The notes: generated by a model from the letters alone, not told the origin. DNA of 64,000 nucleotides from Thinopyrum elongatum (GCA_011799875.1 CM022297.1:444465292-444529291), one strand, 5' to 3'; counted from the stretch's first letter, positions 45,052 to 56,839 are shown. Numbers and translations: made by a program.

Positions 45052-46691
45052 TGATACGTCTCCAACGTATCTATAATTTTTCATTGCTCCATGCTGTTAT
45101 ATTATCATTCTTGGATGTTTTACAATCATTTTATAGCAACCTTATATCAATTTTTGGGACTAATCTATTGACATAGTGCCCAGTGCCAGTTGCTGTTTTT
45201 TGCTTGTTTTTTACTTAGCAGGAAATCAATATCAAACGGAGTTCAAACCTAGCGAAACTTTTTGGAGAATTTTTATGGACAAGAACACCCAGGATGGGCC
45301 AGAGAAGTACCAGAGGGGTGCCCCGAGGGGGGCACCACCCACCTGGGCACGCCTTGGGGCCCAGGCGCGCCCTGGTGGGTTGTGCCCACCTCGGTGGCCT
45401 CCCGCACCGCCTCTTCGCCCTATAAATTGTCAAATATTCCAAAAACCCTCGGGGTAACCCTAGATCAGAAGTTCCGATACCGCAAGCCTCTGTAGCCACG
45501 AAAAACCAATCTAGACCCCTTTCCGGCACCCTGCCGGAGGGGGAAATCATCACCGGTGGCCATCTTCATCATCCCGGCGGCCACCATGATGAGGAGGGAG
45601 TAGTGCACCCTCGGGGCTGAGGGTATGTACCAGTAGCTATGTGTTTAATCTCTCTCTCTCGTGTTCTTGAGATGTCATGATCTTGATGTATCGTGGGCTT
45701 TGTTAATATAGTTGGATCATATGGTGTTTTCCCCTCTCTATCTTGTTGTGAATTGAGTTTTCCCTTTGAGATTTCGTTCTTATTGGATTGAATACTTTTA
45801 TGGATTTGAGAACACTTGATGTATGTCTTGCTATGAATACCCGTGGTGACAATGGGGTATCATATTGATTCACTTGATATGTGTTTTGGCACTCAACTCG
45901 CGGATTCCTGAGGTGACATCGGGGTAATCTATGCATAGGGGTTGATGCACGTTCTCATCTTTTGTTTCTTCGGTAGAAATCTTGGGGCACTCTTTGAGGT
46001 TCTTTGTGTTGGATTGAGTATTATGAATCTGAATTTGCTTTGGTGTTATTTTAGTACGAACTCTTGATAGATCGATCGGAAAGAAACAACTTAGTGTTAT
46101 TTTAGTACGAACTTTTGATAGATCGATCGGAAAGAATAACTTGGTGTTATTTTAGTACGAACTCTTGGATAGATCGATCAGAAAGAATAGCTACAAACAA
46201 TTTCTTCTTATGTTCTCCGCTAGATAAGAACTTTGGAGTGATTCTTCATCGCATGTTCAGGGATGGTTATATGATCCAATTAGATTAGCATTGTTGAGAG
46301 ACTGCACTAGCGAAAGTACGGACCCTAGGCCTCATTTTCAAGCATTGCAATACCGTTTGTGCTCTGTTTTACCACTTGCTACCTTGCTGTTTTTTTATTT
46401 TCAGATTACAAAAATATATTTCTACCATCCATATTACACTTTTATCACCATCTCTTCGCCGAACTAGTGCACCTATACAATTTGCCATTGTATTAGGTGT
46501 GTTGGGGACACAAGAGACTTTTTATTATTTGGTTGCAGGGTTGTTTGAGAGAGACCATCTTCATGCTACGCCTCCCACAGATTGATAAACCTTAGGTCAT
46601 CCACTTGAGGGAAATTTGCTACTGTCCTACAAAACTCTGCGCTTGGAGTCCCAACATGAGTCTACAAGAACAAGTTGTGTAGTAGACATCA
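45052..46691 (+). repeat. G2 right LTR (1640 bp)
   Basis: TATA box 'ctataaat' is at 45420-45427. The three ~50-bp repeats are at 46038-46190. It ends gacatca, followed by the TSD tggat. Confidence 0.93.
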
Positions 46692-47277
46692 TGGATCAGT
46701 AGGAGGTACGGCAATACAAGTAAGACCAATTATTTCATCCTTACTAGGCAAGTCTTTATTATGAGGTTGTCTATGAAACTTAGAGAAATTAAAATCATGA
46801 GACACATCACCAAAACTAACACTGACAATTTCTTTCTCACAATTTATGGTAGCATTGACAGTGTTCAAGAAAGGTCTACCAATAATTATGGGACAAAATT
46901 CATCTTGTGGGGGACCAAGAACTAGAAAATTAGTAGGGTATTTTTTTCCCACACAAGACTTCAACATCTCTAACAATCCCAAGTGGTGTGATGGTATCTC
47001 TATTAGCAAGTTTAATACTAACAACTATGTCTTCTATTTTAGTGGGTGCTATATCATTCATAATTTCTTGGTATAAGGTAAAAGGGATAGCACTCACACT
47101 AGCACCTAAGTCACATAAACCATGATATAAATGATCTCCTATTTTAACTGAGATGACAGGCATGCCAACAATAGGCTTGTTCTTATCTTTAGTATTGGGT
47201 TTGGCAATTCTTGCAGCTTCATCACAGAAATATATAACATGCCCAGCAACATTTTGGACCAAGAGATCTTTAACCAT
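46692..47277 (-). pseudogene. G1 protease (retropepsin) region, frameshifted
   Basis: On the minus strand 47277-46930 encodes the aspartic protease with CDLGASVSAIPF; the usual D-S/T-G active site reads D-L-G here. The frame is lost near 46935 and the adjoining frame continues (FLVLGPPQDEFCPIIIGRPF) to the G2 insertion point. It joins gag upstream with reverse transcriptase at 27890. The change in the active-site triad plus the frameshift indicate loss of function. Confidence 0.85.
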
Positions 47278-48322
47278 AGCAATACTAGGTTCTACTTAAA
47301 TTTGTTCAGAGGGTTTAGGTGCTATAATATTACTTTTGTGAACCACTATTGATACCTTAGCATGTTCCTTTATCCAAACAGGGAAAGGTGCTTTTTTAAT
47401 CTAAGCTGTAGGCACAACTGGATCAACATTATAAATGATAGTTTCATCTTTATCTATTACCAGTTCTTTAATTTGTTCTTTAATAGGGGGATGATATTTA
47501 AACCACTTCTCCTTAGGGAGATCAACATGAGTAGCAAATGATTCACAAAAAGAGGCTACTATCTCAGAGTCAAGTCCATATTTAGTGCTAAACTTGTGAA
47601 AGGCATCGGTATTCATAAAAGATTTAACACAATCAAACACAAGCTTAATACCTGACTCTTTACCTTTGTCGAGTTCCCAATCTTCGGAGTTGCATTTAAT
47701 TATTTCTAAAAGATCCCACCTAAATTCAATAGTCTTCTTCATAAAAGAACCAGTACAAGAAGTATCGAGCATGGATTGATCATCACGAGAAAGCCGATCA
47801 TAATTTTTTTGAATAATAATTTCTCTTGAGAGCTCAAGATTGGGGCATGAATATAACATTGACTTAAGCCTACCCCAAGCTAGAGCGATACTTTCTCTTT
47901 CACGAGGCCAAAAATTATATATATATAATTCCAATCACGATGAACTAGATGCATAGGATAAAACTTTTGGTGAAATTCCAATTTCAATCGATTCCAGTTC
48001 CATGATCCAATATCATTGCATAGACTATACCATGTCAATGTTTTTCCCCCAAAAGATAAAGGAAAACCTTCTTCTTAACTTCATCTCCGGGTAAACCTGC
48101 AAGCTTAAATAATCCACAAATTTCATCAACATGTATCAAATGCATATCGGCATGCTTCGTTTCGTCTCCTGCATAAGGATTAGCTAGAAGTTGCTCTATC
48201 ATACCTGAAGGAATTTCATAACTAATATTTTCAGTAGGTCCAGTAGGTTGAGGGGAAAATCTTTGTGTTTCCGGTTGAGTTTAGGATACCCCGAACAAAC
48301 CCCTCAGAGGATTGTATTCCAT
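47278..48322 (-). pseudogene. G1 gag (broken)
   Basis: The minus-strand ATG at 48322 opens MEYNPLRGLFGVS, followed within 14 codons by a stop. Further frames give the gag core (SFGGKTLTWYSLCNDIGSWN, translated from 48060-47990, and then WPRERESIALAWGRLKSMLY at 47934-47840) and a C-terminal linker that ends near 47401. The WPRERESI..AW..L motif is typical of the gag domain of plant Gypsy elements (retrotrans_gag). Stops and frameshifts near 48290, 48050 and 47400 split it. It lies between the primer site at 48401 and the protease, as expected. Confidence 0.8.
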
Positions 48323-48400
48323 AGTAACAAGTGACAATAAATTTCAGCACGTAATATAAAATTTTCCATACCGATTTCCACTTACCAAGAGCGCTTCACT

Positions 48401-48417
48401 CCCCTGCAACGGCGCCA
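48401..48417 (-). other. G1 primer binding site
   Basis: The plus-strand 'cccctgcaacggcgcca' reads tggcgccgttgcagggg on the minus strand, 11 bp inside the right LTR. It is the same type as that of G2. Confidence 0.88.
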
Positions 48418-49149
48418 AAAAAGTTTCTTGATGACCCACAAGTATAGGGGATCAATCGTAGACCTTTCGATAAGTAAAAGTGTCGAACCCAATGAGGAGC
48501 AGAAGGAAATGGCAAGCGGTTTTCAACAAGGTAATTTCTGCAAGCGCTGAAATTGTCGGTAACAGGTAGTTTGATAGCAAGATAATTTGTAACGAGCAAG
48601 TAACGGTAATGGTAACAAAAGTGCAGCAAGGTAGCCCAATCCTTTTTATAGCAAAGGACAGGCTGGAATGGTCTCTTATAATAAGCAAAGTGTTCTTGAG
48701 GGCACACGGGAATTTCATCTAGTCGCTTTCATCATGTTGTTTTGATTCGCGTTTGCTACTTTGATAATTTGATATGTGGGTGGACCGGTGCTTGGGTGCT
48801 GTTCTTACTTGAACAAGCGTCCCACTTATGATTAACCCCCTCGCAAGCATCCACAACTACGAAAGAAAAATTAAGATAACAATCTAACCATAGCATTAAA
48901 CATATGGATCCAAATCAGTCCCTTACGAAATAGCACATAAACAAGGGTTTAAGCTTCTGTCACTCTAGCAACCCATCATATAATAACTTCTCCACAATGC
49001 ATTCCCTTAGGCCCAAGTATGGTGAAGTGTCATGTAGTTGACGTTCACATAACACCACTAAGGGAATCACAACATACATATCATCAAAATATCGAACGAA
49101 TATCAACTTCACATGATTACTTACACTACTAGGGAAAACCTTATACATA

Positions 49150-49790
49150 GGAGCTTACCAGTAGCGCATTCTAAAGGGCAGCGCTGCAACTATTTAGCAG
49201 TAGTGCTTGGGCAGAAAGAGCGCTGCTACTATGCATATAGCAGTAGCGCTGTAGTTGTAAAACACGCTACTACTATAATTGCCAGACCTTTGCCGGTAGG
49301 CTAGTTATACTAGTAGCGCTCATACGTGAAAAGCGCTACTGCTATTGTACTTAGCAATAGCGCTTTCCTCCAACCAGCGCTACTGCTAAATTCAGTCCCC
49401 TCCTATGACCCAAGTTTAGTCCCACCTCGCTCCGCAAACAGAATGTTTACCACCTTAAATATGGTGCTTCTCAAACTATCACAACCACTTGGTCTTCATT
49501 ATACTCAATGTGCAGGATCGATCTGTGGCAATATGAATCTTTACCGGTTCCTAAACCGGCAAAGATTCATACTGACAATTTAGATTCTACACAAAAAGAT
49601 CAATGATGACCAATGCTTTTTTAATTTGATGCTTTTTTTACATGCTAATGATCATAGCCTTAGTAGTAGCGCTAGTTCCACAAAATGCTATTGCTAATGA
49701 TCATAGCAGTAGCGCTTGTTCTCTTAAAGCGCTACTGCTATGGAGCTTAGAAGTAGCGGTGGTTACTAACCAGCGCTACTACTATGAGCA
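49150..49790. repeat. CACTA-B left subterminal repeats
   Basis: Copies of 'agcgctactgcta' and 'tagcagtagcgct' occur in both orientations. A small hairpin, tatgaatcttt-accggtt with its complement, lies at about 49531-49571. No gene is supportable. Confidence 0.8.
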
Positions 49791-51441
49791 CCTTATCCAC
49801 CCCGGCCCGCGCGCGTCCTCACTCCCCCCACTCACACTCTCACTCGCCCACTCCGCCGCACGCCGTCGCCCCCAAGGTATCTGCCTGCCTCCCTCCCTCC
49901 TCCTCTCGCCGCCCTCCTCTCTCCTCCCTCCGGCGGCCCTAATCTCTCCTCCCTCCTCGCACCGGCAGCCCTCGCTCCTCCCTCCTCCCTCGTCCGGCCG
50001 CCGCCCTGCTCCCTGCTCCCTCCTCCCATTGCCCTCCTCTCTCCTCCCTTCCCCAGCCGCCCGAAGCCCTCACTCCTCCCTCCTCCTCCTCCTCCCACTT
50101 CCCTCCTCTCTTTGTATAAAAATTTAGGTATAAATTTTTTTAGTAAAAGAATTTAGTAATATAAATTTTTAGGTACAGAAATGTATTATGCTATATGAGA
50201 TTATTTTAGTAAATGTAGGTTTTCTGAATAGAATTGAAAAAAATAAGTAAATGTAGGTCTTTTGAGTAGAATAGGAACTTTTCTAAGTTATGTGAAATTA
50301 GGGCATTTTTCTATGATTCAAGAAGTAGACAGTAGTTAAAAAACCAGGGCATTTTTCTAGGATTTATGAGGATATATAGATAGATGGATGGATGGACAGA
50401 TGTTAGGGCTAGAACTAGGGTATTTTTAGTAAATGTATATAGGTCTTTTCAATTTTTAGGGTTAGAACAAGGTATTTTTAGTAAATGGTAGGGCTAGAAG
50501 TAGGATGTTTTAGACATAGGGTTTCACTAAGTCCTAAGATGAGGATAATAATATTTTTGTTTATATTTTGTTTTTGCAGAAATTAAGGAGCCCCTGCATC
50601 ATCCCCGCCGTCGTCCCCATCACCGACCACCTCCGACCTCGAGGTGAGAAAGAGTGCTATCCCCATGTCGATGATGATGTAGATGTTTTGATAGTTGTAG
50701 TAGAGTAGTAGCTACATGAGTGGCCTATGTTTGCAGGGAACACCTCATAGTGTGGCCTATGTTTTGCCGGAGTGTTGAATAATTTCCATTTGCGGCAAAT
50801 TTCAGGCGCTCGATGTATGTCCTTTTTAGCAAAGGTCATGCTGGATTTTTCCGTGAATTTTGGCATGACTTGTGCTAGAATATGTAGGAAATATTGAGTC
50901 TCCCGGATTTTGTAGAAAGATAATTAAACGACATTTCGTGTTGAATTTAAGTTTGTCGAGGCTCCATACATGACAGTCAATAAATGAGTGAGGGAGAAAG
51001 TCTGCACCATATATGAGAGAAGAAGAATCCCGACTGTTGTCGTGGGGGTCGTTTCTCCTTCTTCTTCTTGTGCTAGACCTTTGTTATGCACTAGGGGAAG
51101 GAGGAGTAATACCATCATCGACGGTCGCAAATGTCAGAGAGGAATCAGTGAGGGAGAGTCTCCACCATATATGAGAGGACGAAGAATTCTGACTGTTGTC
51201 GTGGGGGTCGCTTCTCCTTCGTTCCCGTGTGCTAGACATTTTGGTGTAATGCACTTGGGAACGAAAGGAGGAGCGACCATCACCAACGGTCGAATGTATA
51301 CACCACGTGAGCTGAGAGTTTTCAAGAAAAGACTCGATAGACCGATAGTCAACCCGTGATGAATAATAATGATCTAATTTAGTTTTTGTAGTACATATAT
51401 TTAATTGTACAAGTTTAATCTTTGAATTGTGAACATAGGAA
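49791..51441 (+). other. CACTA-B GC/CT-rich leader and intron-like region
   Basis: 49800-50105 is strongly C/T-rich (tcctccctcc words) and reads as proline/serine-rich frames that I treat as artefacts; it looks like a plant 5' untranslated leader. 50110-50580 is AT-rich and intron-like, with an acceptor-like 'tttttgcag' near 50570-50580. 50985-51300 holds a tandem duplication of about 163 bp. Confidence 0.5.
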
Positions 51442-52631
51442 ATGTCGTTGGACAACGAAAGTCTCCCAGAGTGCGACTGGTGCGGCAACGACCGGGGTCT
51501 GTGCGACATGCCTCACCTGGTAGAAGGTCAGCGCTTCAGCATTAAGCTCCAGGAGACCTTCGATGTTGAAACAGTACGCAACGACGACAAGTGTTTTTTC
51601 GTAATTAAGCATGACTTCTGCTTCTTCAACGTGTAATTTTTGTCTTTTACAATTCGACTAGCTTATCCCATGCCATGCAAGATGCTATGTCTTGGAGAGG
51701 ATGGATTTTAAAGATCATGAAAGTATGGAAACAAAGATAGTTCACCTAAGGACCCATCATGGTTTTGATTTTGCTGTAAATCTATACAATTCTGAGAGCG
51801 TATCCCATTTTGGTTGCCCGAATTGGGAAGCACTTTGCAAGATGTATGATTTTCATGAGGGTATGCTTGTCACCTTGGATCTTGGTGATCCTGACATCGA
51901 CGAAGATAATATGGACATTTGGGTCCTTGTTGATACGCTTCCAATTCTACCGCTATGTGAGTTTCTCAAACATAATTATTAAGTAATTTATATTGTTTAT
52001 TTCAAAATAGTTGACAGCTTATTTCCAGTGATAGCTTACTTTCATTCTTCAAAGAATGTATGAAAGATGGTAGACAGAACCAACTACACCGATGGCGCAG
52101 AATTAACTTATCAGGAGAAAGATCATCTTATCTCATTTATTATTGATGTTGAGAATTACAATATCAATTATCATACGCCTGCACATTATGGTCAATACGT
52201 GCCACTAGTGCACGTGTTGAACTATAGTAACATCTATGGAGATGGCATGATAAGATTTTTTACTATTACGACATCCGTGCATCTTTTGCATAAATTCTTC
52301 TAAAGCTAAACTACATTGCTAACGACAACGTTATTACTATGTTTTTCAACAAAAAATCCCGAAAGATTGTGTGCCTCATCTCATGCTTCCGAAAGGTCAC
52401 CTTGATGTTATTAGCTTACAGCCAGGTTTGCCTAGGCTTCACTACTGTTCATACCGGATTTCTAAAACCGATGAAGACATGATAATGAAAGCATGGAAAA
52501 AATGTATGGACAATTGTACGGAGCTAGTTGGAACCAACATTGTGCGAAGCGCAAGAATTGGAGACAGGATAGTCTCCATTCTCCATAATGGAGAGTCAGG
52601 GCCTATCTTGTTTTATTCTATTTTACCTTAG
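51442..52631 (+). pseudogene. CACTA-B multi-exon gene of unknown function (possibly B3-like)
   Basis: Four coding segments can be read: 51442-51636 (ECDWCGNDRGLCDMPHLVEG, with a CxxC...C pattern), about 51692-51960 (METKIVHLRTHHGFDFAVNL, then FGCPNWEALCKMYDFHEGML), about 52067-52250 (DGAELTYQEKDHLISFIIDV) and 52371-52631 (YRISKTDEDMIMKAWKKCMD, then GDRIVSILHNGESGPILFYS, stop). The fragments are separated by AT-rich, intron-like gaps. A one-base shift near 51715 and a stop near 52055 indicate decay. The alternating pattern of the last segment resembles a B3-type fold, but I am not certain. I recall similar proteins only from Triticeae repeats. Confidence 0.55.
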
Positions 52632-52866
52632 AGAGGGTAGTTAGGTCCTAGCTAATACTCATGATCATGTGCTAAGAACAATTAAGTAGGGTTGGTTGGA
52701 TGACTATGATGATGATGAGTATGACTTGTTATTATGATAACGAGTAGAAGTTGTATGATGATGATGAGTAGGACTTGTTATTATGATACCAATGATGAGT
52801 TATTTATTATTATGATGATGCATAATGCTAAGTTGTTATATGAGCATGATGAGTTATTATATATAT
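52632..52866 (+). other. 3' region with gatgatgag microsatellite
   Basis: AT-rich sequence with repeated 'gatgatgatgag' words; no gene. Confidence 0.5.
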
Positions 52867-53054
52867 CAGTGGGTGAAATGAACATGGATTAGATTCAAGT
52901 GGAGGCAACATGTGGTGCATGTCGAAAGTACTACTAATCCAAACTTGATATAGGGTGCATGTTGTCATATGATATAGTTTGGATTAGTAGTACTTTCGAT
53001 GTGCACCACATGTTGCCTCCACTTGAATCTAATCCATGTTCATTTCACCCACTG
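52867..53054. repeat. long inverted repeat, arms of 78 bp
   Basis: The left arm, 52867-52944 ('cagtgggtgaaatgaacatg' onwards), is the reverse complement of 52977-53054 with about two mismatches and a 32-bp loop. A transcript would fold into a nearly perfect hairpin of about 78 bp. Confidence 0.92.
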
Positions 53055-53770
53055 TTATATAAAATAACTAATCATGGTCATAAAATCATATGATGAAACT
53101 ACTATATATAAAACCTATACAAATACAGTGACAATAAGCTGCATTTTCCAAAATACAGGAAAATTTAGTAGTAGCGCTTTTCAAAAGAAACGCTACTTCT
53201 ACTTACTGTTATCAGTAGCGCTTTTCCCTGCAAAGCGCTGCTGCTAACTAGGTATTTTTCCAGGGCTACTGCTACCAGTTAGCTGTAGCGCCTTACTGGT
53301 AGCGCTTCTACAAGCGCTACTACTAGGGTTATCCCTAGTAGTGTTACAACATGACTTCTCCCGTGGCCTCAAGAACAAGGGTAACTACTCACAAATAATA
53401 TTCATGCTCAAGATCAGAGGGATATTAAATAGCATAATGGATCTGAACATATAATCTTCCACCAAATAAACCATCTAGCATCAACTACAAGATATAATCA
53501 ACACTACCAGTCACCCACAGGTACCAATCTGAGATTTCGGTACATAGATTGAACACAAGAGATGAACTAGGTTTGAGATGATATGGTGTTGTTGAAGATG
53601 TTGATAAAATTGGCCTCCCAAAGATGAGAGGGTTGTTGGTGATGACGATGTCTTCGATTTCCCCCTCAGGAAGGGAAGTTCCCCTGGCGGAATCGCTCCG
53701 TCGGAGGGCAAAAGTGCTCCTGTCCAAGTTCCGCCTCGAGACGGCGGTGCTCCATCCCAAAAGTCCTCTC

Positions 53771-54689
53771 TGTCGTTGTGGAACATGATCACCTATGTGG
53801 CCATCAGCCCTTGTGGTTCCGTAGGGGGGAGATCACGTAGCACAAAGAGCGAAAGCCGTGGAACATCACGACAATGGTGACACTGGTGGTTTTTACCCAT
53901 GTTCGGGCCGCTGAGAAGCGTAAAATCCTACTCCTGCTTTGGTGGATTGATGGGTTGACCGTGGTGATCATGCAACACTCAAGCCCTGCAAGGTCGCCTC
54001 GGGGAGAGCAGCTACGCGCGTATGGGTACACAAGGATCCGAATCCTTTTTTAGGTTGCCATGGCCCTCCTTTTATAGTCTAAGGGGTTACCAAAGTGGCA
54101 AAACAGTCATTATCTACTGATTAGATAGCCAACAGTGCTATCATACCTAACTCTGGCAGTTAGGACAAAGCGCATTAAATGCACTTCTAGGTGTCACGCT
54201 GAGGATGCAACCCGGCAAGCCTGCCGCACCGCTTAACCATCTTCTACAAGTCTGCATGACACGCCTCTAGACAGGTGTCATATACGGGGAATCTCCCTTC
54301 CAAATGGCTGCCACGTGCCAAATGACAGCCACTTAATCACTTGGGGGCTCGACACCACACTAATAAGTGACTTGCGTCGCTGTGCGGTGGAGCGGTGGAG
54401 TCTTGGCGGGATATTTGCCCTTGGCGGCCCTAGCAAGCCTGCTGGGGAAATCTTGGGACTTGCTCTTGGTGAGGCCTCGACCTAACCAGGCTCGCCTGCC
54501 CGGTAAGGGAGGTTTTTTCTTAGTGACATCTTGTTCCCTTGGCTTGTCTTGGTCTTCTTGATCCGCCCTTTGATAAGAGCTATCTCTCTGGCTTGGTCTC
54601 GTCTTGGGAGCTTGGTGCTGCCGGGTTGGCGGCCTACTGTCTGTGCACAAGTCAGGGGAAACATACACCCCTGTTTGTGTACCCCGACA
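53771..54689 (-). repeat. X2 3' LTR (919 bp)
   Basis: It is collinear with the reverse of 11145-12089. The plus-strand end is 'gtaccccgaca', one base different from X1. Confidence 0.9.
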
Positions 54690-54934
54690 GAAGCCCCCGG
54701 GCCTGAGCCATACGTGTCGCCGGGCACGTTGGGTTAGGCCCCAAACAGTGCATGGACATGTGTCGAGGAAGTGCTGCACGTGCAGCAGTTTGTTATGATG
54801 ACCAGTCAACTCGACGTCCACTCCGCGTAATTACCGCAGGTCAAGGGGTCGTGGGATTGTAGCAGTTAATGTAAAACGGTAACTTCCTGAGAGAAAGTAG
54901 CGAAGAGCCACACCCCCCCCCCCACGTTCGTTCC

Positions 54935-54942
54935 TCATAAAA
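54935..54942 (+). promoter_or_regulatory. TATA-like box of the X2 antisense gene
   Basis: 'cataaaag' lies about 150 bp upstream of ATG 55084 on the strand of the gene, and a related 'ataaaggg' lies at the same place in X1. This suggests the gene has its own promoter, separate from the LTR. Activity is inferred. Confidence 0.4.
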
Positions 54943-55083
54943 GAGAAAACGCGAAAGGGCGCTGCTCATTCGCATCCGTTTCTCCCTCCATCATCTTCCT
55001 CCTCAAGCCAAGTGACCACTCCTGCGCCCACACTCGCCTCCAATGCCTCATCCGGTGTTCCACCCTTTCCACAGCCCCGAAGG

Positions 55084-56836
55084 ATGGGAAAGAAAGCCGC
55101 CACCGCAAGGGGGAAGCGGGCAACCACCACAAAGGAAGCGGCAGCGGAGGGGAAGAAGAAGAGAGCGGCGGAGTTGGACAGGAAGCGGCGAGAGGATTTG
55201 GTCTTCTTCCCTTCGAGCTTGGACAGTAACTCCTTGGTCGCAAGGTATGCGTACATGTGGGGGAGGGAAGTACCAAAAGGGCATGGCGCACCCGTGGTCT
55301 TGCCGGAGGGGAAAGAGGATCCGCCAAATTCGTACCACTTCATCTGCGTGTACTTTCTTTGCGGCCTTAGCCCCCCTTTCTCAAATTTCTTCGAGGCGAT
55401 GATGGTGGTGTACAGATTCCATCTTTTGGATTTCACGCCAAATGCAATGGCGTGCATGGCGATTTTTGCCCATCTGTGCAAGAATTTTGTTGGAGTTGCC
55501 CCCAATGTGGATCTGTTCAGGCACTTCTTCGTCCCGCGGGTCGAGAACAAGACTCACCGCTCAGGGAATATAAGTTGGATCCCCCGGGGAAAGAGGAATG
55601 TTTGGGAATACCTTCCAGGTCAGCAGCGCCGCAGATGGGAAGAATGGAGGGCGGACTGGTGCTGGATTCAGGACGCTGATGCTCCAGAGTACTATCGGGC
55701 GCGGACGGAGTGCGTCACGTGTGGTAGTGATTGGGGGGAGCCAGGACTTACTGATGATAGGCATCGCCCGGCGCTGAACAGGATCGCCCTCCTCAAAGCT
55801 GCCGGGCTAACCATCGAACAGGTGGGGGCTGATTTCCTCCGATGCCGCATCGCTCCGCTGCAGAAAAAGGACAGGTTCGCCTGGAGGTATGAAGATGCTG
55901 CGGACAGGATGTGCCTATATCCAAGCCTCACCAACAATTTCTCGATTTATGGCCATGGCTGGCAATGTGAACAGCTGTTCGACAGCCTCTGCCGTTCAAA
56001 TTGTCGGCAAGGGTTGTCCCGCTGAATATCAACTCTGCTCTGGACCAGATTTTGAAGTGGATGCCTGACTGCAACGCTTATGGAGTTCAGGTTGATTGGC
56101 AACTACATGAGCTTGATGCAGAGATCAACTGGGTTTCCAATCTGTAAGAAAGGGCTTCCAGGGTGGAAGGCAACATGTTCAAGCGCACCTCGACGGTAAA
56201 ACCAGAGTTTATCATGAGGCGGATTGAGGAGGACAAGGCACTTCGAACTGCCGGGAAGGCAAGGCCTAGAGGAGAGGAGGAGGAGGCCAAAGACGAAGGC
56301 TCTTCCCATGGTAGGAGCGAGGGGCACACCACGGAGGAGGCTACTAGGGACGAGTCTGCCGGGGTCGAAGCCTTTTATGCCGTGGCAGCAGAAGTCCAAG
56401 AAAGGGATGAGACCGAGGAGACAGAGCAGCCCAAGGAGGAGTGGCTCGCAACGGGCCCTCAAGCCCCGGAACCAGACTTGGAACAGCACCCTCGTAGGCG
56501 GGCCAGCCGGGGAGCAGCAGCCCCTGTTCCTGCGCCCGTCACCAAGAGGGTGAAGAAGATCGCCTCTAAGGGCGACAGGCCGGACGTGGTGCGCCGCCAT
56601 TCTTCGCGCCTTTCTGAGGCCAAGACCCCTCCCGCCAAGCGGCGAGCGGTCACAGGGGTCGACCCTAGCTCCCAATCAAGCTCGAGCTCCTCGTGTAGCT
56701 CATCCTCGCCAGAGCCCCCAGCCCCTCAAAAGGGCTCGAAGCGGCTGGGAAGCACTGCTCCCCCGACCCTGAAGAGGAGCAGATCGACCCCACCACCTAT
56801 GGGGTTCATGTTGGGCTCCATGCTCATCGATTCAGA
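55084..56836 (+). pseudogene. X2 antisense gene exon 1: Transposase_28-like ('putative gypsy type transposon') protein
   Basis: ATG 55084 opens a Lys/Arg-rich N-terminus (MGKKAATARGKRATTTKE), then a globular domain of about 230 residues with NSYHFICVYFLCGLSPPFSN, FFEAMMVVYRFHLLDFTPNA, MAIFAHLCKNFVGVAPNVDL and W-rich segments (EEWRADWCWIQDADAPEYYR). I recognise this as the plant family named putative gypsy type transposon (Transposase_28). A frameshift near 55990 and a TAA at 56146-56148 break it. The frame then continues (MRRIEEDKALRTAGKARPRG) through an acidic and then Pro/Ser/Arg-rich low-complexity region to a splice donor, ga|gtaagg, at 56837. Biochemical function is unknown. It is transcribed opposite to the X2 LTR. 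Confidence 0.75.
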
Positions 56837-56839
56837 GTA

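Larger units (their letters stand above)
27891..46691 (+). mobile_element. G2: non-autonomous Gypsy-like LTR retrotransposon (7.5 kb once its insert is removed)
   Basis: LTRs are at 27891-29548 and 45052-46691, with TGATACGTCTCCAACG at the start and agacatca at the end. The TSD is 'tggat', and the primer site is TGGCGCCGTTGCCGGGGA. Internal sequence is 29549-32185 plus 43505-45051; the middle is the nested Sirevirus-like element. The only gene-like frame is 29675-30643. No protease, reverse transcriptase or integrase is present, so it depends on proteins of related autonomous elements such as G0/G1, with which it shares 3' domain sequence. Confidence 0.93.
49124..53343. mobile_element. CACTA-B: CACTA transposon with a multi-exon gene remnant
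   Basis: Terminal inverted repeats are CACTACTAGGGAAAAC on the left and CACTACTAGGGATAAC on the minus strand at the right. The 3-bp TSD 'tta' is at 49121-49123 and 53344-53346. Subterminal regions are full of agtagcgct/agcgctact words in both orientations (49150-49790 and 53165-53335). The element is 4220 bp, has no recognisable transposase, and carries a plus-strand gene remnant (51442-52631) and a long inverted repeat. It is inserted in the G1 right LTR. Confidence 0.93.
10240..53770 (-). mobile_element. G1: minus-strand Ty3-Gypsy retrotransposon hosting the nested insertions
   Basis: A truncated LTR at 10240-10763 and an interrupted LTR starting at 48429 share the stretch found at 10240-10366 and 53645-53770. 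Between them, on the minus strand, are gag and protease (46692-48322), then reverse transcriptase, RNase H and integrase (24805-27890): the Ty3/Gypsy order. The primer site is at 48401-48417. X1, CACTA-A, G2 (with its own nested element) and CACTA-B interrupt it, and X2 interrupts the right LTR at 53771. Roughly 400 bp of that LTR should lie beyond X2, outside the window. It resembles the Sabrina/Wham/Wilma/Fatima group of Triticeae; which of these needs a database comparison. Confidence 0.9.
48429..53770 (-). repeat. G1 5' LTR, interrupted by CACTA-B and X2
   Basis: The plus-strand start 'tgatgacccacaag' is the LTR end next to the primer site. The LTR runs 48429-49123, resumes at 53347 after CACTA-B, and reaches 53770 where X2 begins. 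53645-53770 matches 10240-10366 in the truncated left LTR. About 400 bp (U3) should follow X2 outside the window. Confidence 0.88.

Noticed and set aside
49642..50127. Proline/serine-rich 161-codon frame
   Set aside because: It is a C/T-rich leader-like tract; open frames arise from composition and no domain is visible.
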